Below are positions 4,794 to 8,047 of a stretch of 8,047 bases of DNA, in pieces. The DNA lies in NCBI GenBank assembly GCA_902493155.1, contig CABUOE010000099.1, forward strand, positions 1 to 8,047, in the 5' to 3' direction. The first letter of the stretch is position 1. The number at the start of each line of letters is the position of its first letter. Made by a program: the position numbers and the translations under genes. The notes beneath the pieces are model-generated. The model was not told the origin of the DNA, did not search any database, and saw only the letters and a list, made by a program, of their open reading frames with translations. This DNA comes from an uncultured Eubacteriales bacterium. Lineage in GTDB: Bacteria > Bacillota > Clostridia > Oscillospirales > Ruminococcaceae.

Positions 4794-4937
4794 ATGGGAT
4801 TCAGTCCTGAAAACATTGATAATTTTTTACAAACCCTCCCTATGATGGGCATGGGAATGGGCGGTATTTTGGCCGTCACATTAATTCTGATTGGTGTCAT
4901 GGTATTACTGACAAAAATCTTCAAAGAAAAGAAATAA
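4794..4937 (+). CDS. OadG-like small membrane subunit (47 aa)
   Basis: A short gene starts at ATG 4794, with AAGGAG (4780-4785) overlapping the previous stop codon at an 8-nt spacing. The 47-residue product has a polar N-terminus (MGFSPENIDNFLQTLP), a Met/Gly-rich entry MMGMGMGGILAV, a single membrane segment (about 24-40) and a basic end (KIFKEKK). This layout, helix plus short charged tail, is that of the gamma subunit OadG, which in the enzyme holds the complex together. This protein lacks the long Pro/Ala-rich tail and zinc-binding His residues of full OadG, and resembles the short OadG-related partners found beside orphan beta subunits. Position, spacing and shared terminator make it the partner of the upstream beta-like protein. 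Confidence 0.82.
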   Translation: MGFSPENIDNFLQTLPMMGMGMGGILAVTLILIGVMVLLTKIFKEKK

Positions 4938-4944
4938 AGTTTGG

Positions 4945-4976
4945 GACGGCATTTGATAAATGCCGTCTTCTTTTTT
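4945..4976 (+). terminator. Intrinsic terminator of the OadB/OadG-like operon
   Basis: GACGGCATTT (4945-4954) pairs perfectly with AAATGCCGTC (4958-4967) around a GAT loop, followed by TTCTTTTTT. It lies 7 bp after the gamma-like stop codon and isolates this operon from the MATE gene. Confidence 0.92.
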
Positions 4977-5007
4977 GCAGATTTCCCCCCCTTTTTCTAT
5001 GCAAATA

Positions 5008-5016
5008 TGGTATACT
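5008..5016 (+). promoter_or_regulatory. Extended -10 promoter of the MATE transporter gene
   Basis: TGG followed directly by TATACT (5011-5016) gives an extended -10 element; no good -35 is seen at the usual distance. The start would be near 5023, some 28 nt before the ATG at 5051. Confidence 0.6.
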
Positions 5017-5050
5017 GGTAATAACGATTTTACCGTGGAAAGGGATAGAC

Positions 5051-6457
5051 ATGTCAGAATTTGCAAAAGAAACCAAGAACAGTGATTTGGGCACAGCCCC
5101 CATCGGAAAGCTGTTATTCCGACTGGCTGTACCTTCTATTACAGCACAGCTCATCAATGCGCTTTATAACATTGTCGACCGCATCTATATTGGCCGACTC
5201 CCCGGAGAGGGAAAACTGGCCCTGGCGGGCCTTGGGATCGCATTTCCTATCATCATGATTATTTCGGCCTTTGCCGCTCTTATCGGTATGGGCGGAGCAC
5301 CCTTGGCAGCCATCAAAATGGGAGAAGACAACCTAAAACAGGCGGAAAAAATTCTGGGAAACTGTTTTACCGCCCTGATGGGGTTTTCTGTCGTGCTGAC
5401 GGCCTTTTTCTTTTTGACAAAGGACACGCTGCTTTACTGGTTTGGCGCGTCTCAAAACACCTTCGGTTACGCCAATCAGTACCTATCCATTTATCTCGTC
5501 GGCACCCTGTTTGTCCAGATGTCGCTGGGGCTCAACCAGTTTATCACGACCCAGGGTTTTGCCTCAACGGCCATGAAAACGGTGCTGATCGGCGCTGTCA
5601 TCAACATCATATTAGACCCGATTTTTATATATGGTCTCAGCATGGGAGTCCGCGGAGCCGCGCTGGCCACAATTATTGCTCAGTTCGTTTCCGCTGTTTG
5701 GGTGCTCTGGTTCCTGTTCGGGAAAAAGACCATTTTGAAAATCCACGTAAAAAACCTCAGGCTTGACCGTTCTATTATGCTTCCGGTACTGGGGCTGGGC
5801 CTCTCACCTTTCATTATGCAAGCCACTGAGAGCCTCATCCAGCTTACTTTTACCGCCGGTATGCAAAAGTATGGCGGCGACGATTATGTGGGCGCTATCG
5901 CCATTATCATCAGCTGTATGCAGGTGGTACTCATGCCGATTATGGGCCTTACCCAAGGCGCGCAGCCCATCATCAGCTACAACTACGGCGCCAAAAATTA
6001 CGCCCGGGTCAAAAAGTGCTTTAAGATGATGCTGTTGTCCGCCATGGCCATCTCCTGGATGGTCTGGGCGTTTGTCATGTTCTGGCCCCAGGCACTGATT
6101 TATCTTTTCAATGATGATCCAGCGCTGTTGGATATCGGCGTTTACGGCATCCGCATCTTTATGTTCGGACTTATCATTATGTTTGTGCAGCATTCCTGCC
6201 AAAGCACCTTCGTGGCTTTGGGGCAGGCCAAGATTTCTATGTTTTTGGCGTTGCTTCGCAAAATCATCCTTCTTATTCCCATCGCGCTGGTGCTCCCTCC
6301 CCTCTTTATTTCTACCGGAATGTTCGGGCTCACCGGAACGGACGGTCTTTTTTACGCCGAGCCCATCGCCGATATTCTGGCGTCAGTGACCACGGGAATT
6401 TTGTTTTTGATTTACAGCAGAAAGCTGCTGCGCCCCGAAGAAAAACCAGAGATGTAA
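5051..6457 (+). CDS. MATE family efflux transporter
   Basis: The 468-residue protein has the MATE length (450-480) and about twelve hydrophobic helices in two related halves. Typical motifs are the early LAVPSITAQLINALYNIVDRIYIGR, where most MATE proteins have a P..........D.(I/M) pattern; the GMGGAPLAAIKMG loop; DPIFIYGLSMGVRGAALATIIAQ at the end of the first half; and PIMGLTQGAQPIISYNYGAKNYARVKK (around residues 293-318) in the second half. MATE proteins export cationic drugs, dyes or metabolites in exchange for Na+ or H+. The substrate here cannot be told. The start has AAAGGGA 7 nt upstream. It has its own promoter and sits behind a terminator, so it is probably a single-gene unit; only an AT-rich weak hairpin follows it. 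It does not appear to be under the Mn2+ riboswitch. Confidence 0.93.
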   Translation: MSEFAKETKNSDLGTAPIGKLLFRLAVPSITAQLINALYNIVDRIYIGRLPGEGKLALAGLGIAFPIIMIISAFAALIGMGGAPLAAIKMGEDNLKQAEKILGNCFTALMGFSVVLTAFFFLTKDTLLYWFGASQNTFGYANQYLSIYLVGTLFVQMSLGLNQFITTQGFASTAMKTVLIGAVINIILDPIFIYGLSMGVRGAALATIIAQFVSAVWVLWFLFGKKTILKIHVKNLRLDRSIMLPVLGLGLSPFIMQATESLIQLTFTAGMQKYGGDDYVGAIAIIISCMQVVLMPIMGLTQGAQPIISYNYGAKNYARVKKCFKMMLLSAMAISWMVWAFVMFWPQALIYLFNDDPALLDIGVYGIRIFMFGLIIMFVQHSCQSTFVALGQAKISMFLALLRKIILLIPIALVLPPLFISTGMFGLTGTDGLFYAEPIADILASVTTGILFLIYSRKLLRPEEKPEM

Positions 6458-6496
6458 ATTTTAAATAAAATTTCATATATTTGCTATATTCTGCGC

Positions 6497-6525
6497 TTAT
6501 ATCTATGGCAAAATAAGGATATGAT
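6497..6525 (+). promoter_or_regulatory. Possible promoter for rsmE
   Basis: TATGAT at 6520-6525 is a good -10, but the hexamer 17 bp upstream (TTATAT, 6497-6502) is a weak -35. It lies 49 bp before the preferred rsmE start in an AT-rich gap. Read-through from the MATE gene is the alternative. Confidence 0.35.
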
Positions 6526-6573
6526 AACGCAATAGGCAAAAATCTATACCCCATGAGAAATGTGGTGATCGCA

Positions 6574-7287
6574 ATGCCCCGTTTTTTTCTGCCGGAAATC
6601 GGTTCCGAAAAAGTCCGGATTGCCGGCGAAGACGCAAGACATATGGCAAAATCTTTGCGGCTTACGGTTGGGGATGAAATTATCCTCTGTGACGGAAAAG
6701 GATGGGATTATCAGGGCACAATAGAAGAGATGGACGAAGAAGTCACCATCCGGATTGTCTCCAAAGAGGAAACCAAATCGGAGCCTCGTGCGAAGGTAAC
6801 CCTGTTCCAGGCGCTGCCCAAGGGCGACAAAATGGAACTGATTATCCAGAAAAGCGTGGAGCTGGGCGTCCATGAAATCGTTCCCGTCCTGACCAGCCGC
6901 TGCATCTCCCGTCCCGACCCAAAATCCATGAAAAAAAAGGTGGAGCGGTACAATAAAATTGCCTTGGAAGCGGCCAAGCAAAGCGGAAGAGGGATTATTC
7001 CCAAGGTTACAGAACTTCTAACATTGGAGCAGGCGGTAAAGCGGCTCCCTTTAAAAAGCATCGTTTTTTACGAAAACGGCGGCCAGCGCTTAAAGGAACT
7101 AGTGGACCAGCAAACCCTAGATTTAGGTGTTTTCGTAGGGAGCGAAGGCGGCTTTTCTATGGAAGAAATTGAGTTTTTAGGGCGGCATCAGGTATTGCCG
7201 GCGACGTTGGGCGAGCGGATTCTCCGCTGTGAGACAGCCCCTATCTGCGGGTTGTCTGTCATCTTCAGTCTGACCGGTGATATTTAA
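6574..7287 (+). CDS. rsmE: 16S rRNA (uracil-1498-N3)-methyltransferase RsmE
   Basis: The enzyme methylates N3 of U1498 of 16S rRNA using S-adenosylmethionine. The 237-residue protein starts MPRFFL, as RsmE usually does, and has the N-terminal PUA-like RNA-binding part (about 1-70, with EDARHMAKSLRLTVGDEI). The SPOUT knot domain follows: LFQALPKGDKMELIIQKSVELGV, KIALEAAKQSGRGIIPKV, the glycine loop VGSEGGFS (from Gly189) and LGERILRCETA (212-222), which form the knot and cofactor pocket. The glycine loop has Ser where most members have Pro (GPEGGF). I prefer ATG 6574 over the in-frame ATG at 6553, because GGTGATC just upstream pairs with the 16S 3' end and family proteins begin M-x-RFF. A small membrane-protein gene follows after 44 bp, probably in the same transcript. 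Confidence 0.93.
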   Translation: MPRFFLPEIGSEKVRIAGEDARHMAKSLRLTVGDEIILCDGKGWDYQGTIEEMDEEVTIRIVSKEETKSEPRAKVTLFQALPKGDKMELIIQKSVELGVHEIVPVLTSRCISRPDPKSMKKKVERYNKIALEAAKQSGRGIIPKVTELLTLEQAVKRLPLKSIVFYENGGQRLKELVDQQTLDLGVFVGSEGGFSMEEIEFLGRHQVLPATLGERILRCETAPICGLSVIFSLTGDI

Positions 7288-7331
7288 ATATGAATAGGAT
7301 AAACTACATAGAGAGAAAGGAAGGCTAAGAG

Positions 7332-7628
7332 ATGAAAAAAGGTGTATGGGTATCCATTTTTGCGGCGGCCGCTGCCATTGCCGCAGCCGCAGTTGCAGTG
7401 ACGACGTTTATCAAACGGAAGAGCGAGGCGCTTGCCGATCATCTGGATTACGATCCGGACGCCTATTTTGAGTCCGACGAGGACGATGATTCCCTTTACG
7501 AAGAAGAGCCTGTGGAGGCCCCTGCTGACGAAGAGGAACCGGAGGAAGAGACCATTCCCCCATTCCCCGACGAGCAGGATGCAATTGAAGAATGCGAAGC
7601 GGTTTCCGATGACGATGAGGCTTATTAA
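7332..7628 (+). CDS. Small membrane-anchored protein with a highly acidic tail
   Basis: The 98-residue protein opens with MKKGVWVSIF and an Ala/Val-rich hydrophobic helix (about residues 5-25), then basic residues FIKRKSE. The remaining two thirds is dominated by Asp and Glu (ESDEDDDSLYEEEP, EEEPEEETIPPF) with Pro and no cysteine, so it is predicted to be disordered. The basic flank after the helix suggests the acidic tail faces the cytoplasm (positive-inside rule). A good site, AAAGGAAGG, lies before the ATG. It follows rsmE by 44 bp and ends before a strong bidirectional terminator. I do not recognise a named family. Such tails can bind cations or basic partners, but no function is claimed. 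Confidence 0.75.
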   Translation: MKKGVWVSIFAAAAAIAAAAVAVTTFIKRKSEALADHLDYDPDAYFESDEDDDSLYEEEPVEAPADEEEPEEETIPPFPDEQDAIEECEAVSDDDEAY

Positions 7629-7637
7629 ATGAAATCA

Positions 7638-7674
7638 AAAAAGGACTTCTGGATCATTTCCAGAAGTCCTTTTT
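7638..7674. terminator. Bidirectional terminator between convergent genes
   Basis: AAAAAGGACTTCTGGA (7638-7653) and TCCAGAAGTCCTTTTT (7659-7674) form 16 pairs around a 5-nt loop. A T-run follows on both strands, so it serves the acidic-tail gene on + and the phosphoribosyltransferase gene on -. ATC/GAT flanks extend the symmetry with one bulge. Confidence 0.92.
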
Positions 7675-7686
7675 GATGTTTTAAGG

Positions 7687-8047
7687 TCATTTGAAAAAGA
7701 GCGGCAGCTTTTCCAGATAGAAAATATCCTTGCGGTCAGCGGCGTCGCCTTCTGCTAAGACAGCAGCCTGCCCGACGATTTTGCCGCCCGCCTTTTCCAC
7801 CAGGGCTTCCAGCGCCTTCAGAGATTCCCCAGTGCTGATGACATCGTCGACAATGAGGACCCGTTTGCCGTTTAGAAGTTCAACCTCATCTCGACCCAGG
7901 TACAGCTTCTGGGAGCCTTTAGTGGTGATGGACTGGACTTCTACCTCAATGGGATCGATGGTGTACACCTTAACGCTTTTTCTGGCGACCACATATCGGA
8001 TACCCAGCTGACGGGCCATTTCGTAGGCCAAGGGGATACCTTTGGAT
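7687..8047 (-). CDS. Phosphoribosyltransferase family protein, adenine-type (5' partial)
   Basis: The frame is open to the right edge, so the N-terminus is missing; about 119 residues are visible, beginning SKGIPLAYEMARQLG. Type I phosphoribosyltransferases move ribose phosphate from PRPP to a base. The PRPP loop is VLIVDDVISTGES (complement of about 7823-7861), with the two acidic residues and the TGES turn. SKGIPLAYEMARQLGIRYVVARK corresponds to the upstream segment of adenine phosphoribosyltransferase-like enzymes. The C-terminus EGDAADRKDIFYLEKLPLF is typical of a Clostridia/Firmicutes group often annotated simply as apt-like, so specificity for adenine is not assured. It converges on the acidic-tail gene, sharing the terminator. 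Stop TGA is the complement of 7687-7689. Confidence 0.88.
   Translation of the reverse strand, partial: SKGIPLAYEMARQLGIRYVVARKSVKVYTIDPIEVEVQSITTKGSQKLYLGRDEVELLNGKRVLIVDDVISTGESLKALEALVEKAGGKIVGQAAVLAEGDAADRKDIFYLEKLPLFFK

Noticed and set aside
5804..6202. Minus-strand open frame of 132 codons opposite the MATE gene
   Set aside because: It is His/Asp-rich, as expected from the complement of hydrophobic codons, and has no start signal or recognisable domain.
6458..6476. AT-rich inverted repeat after the MATE stop codon as a terminator
   Set aside because: AAATTTTA/TAAAATTT has no GC core and a 2-nt loop, so it would be unstable.
6553..6573. ATG at 6553 as the rsmE start
   Set aside because: There is no Shine-Dalgarno before it, and the added residues MRNVVIA are not typical; MPRFF at 6574 is.

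Overview
The window reads as chromosomal DNA of a Gram-positive anaerobe of the class Clostridia, most likely a gut or environmental Oscillospiraceae/Ruminococcaceae-type organism. This rests on strong Shine-Dalgarno sequences, sigma-A promoters, TTG starts with good ribosome binding sites, wall-binding repeats of Firmicutes type and protein families typical of that group. No species can be named from the sequence. There are ten complete genes and two cut by the window edges; all are on the + strand except the last.

Layout. (1) 2-1075: C-terminal part of a secreted surface protein with Ig-like domains and wall-binding repeats, followed by a hairpin. (2) 1244-2169: regulatory DNA with a 14-bp tandem repeat and a promoter, then an XRE-type regulator and a small protein whose fold appears related to the regulator's own C-terminal domain. 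(3) 2178-2785: a two-gene transcription unit with its own promoter and terminator, a two-helix membrane protein overlapping a YbjQ-family protein. (4) 2826-3296: a TTG-started membrane protein ending in a zinc ribbon. (5) 3366-4976: a sigma-A promoter overlapped by an inverted repeat, a yybP-ykoY (Mn2+) riboswitch with a terminator, an OadB/GcdB-type membrane subunit, a 47-residue OadG-like protein and a closing terminator. (6) 5008-6457: a MATE transporter behind an extended -10 promoter. (7) 6574-7628: the 16S rRNA methyltransferase RsmE and a small acidic-tailed membrane protein. (8) A bidirectional terminator separates these from a convergent, partial phosphoribosyltransferase gene (7687-8047, - strand).

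The most notable unit is region 5. The riboswitch sequence and fold match the manganese-sensing class. Its 3' P1 strand is also part of a terminator arm, so Mn2+ binding should permit transcription. The controlled genes are beta- and gamma-like subunits of a sodium-translocating decarboxylase, with no carboxyltransferase (alpha) or biotin-carrier gene beside them. A stand-alone, Mn2+-induced membrane ion-transport module is the simplest hypothesis. It is inference, not something the sequence proves.
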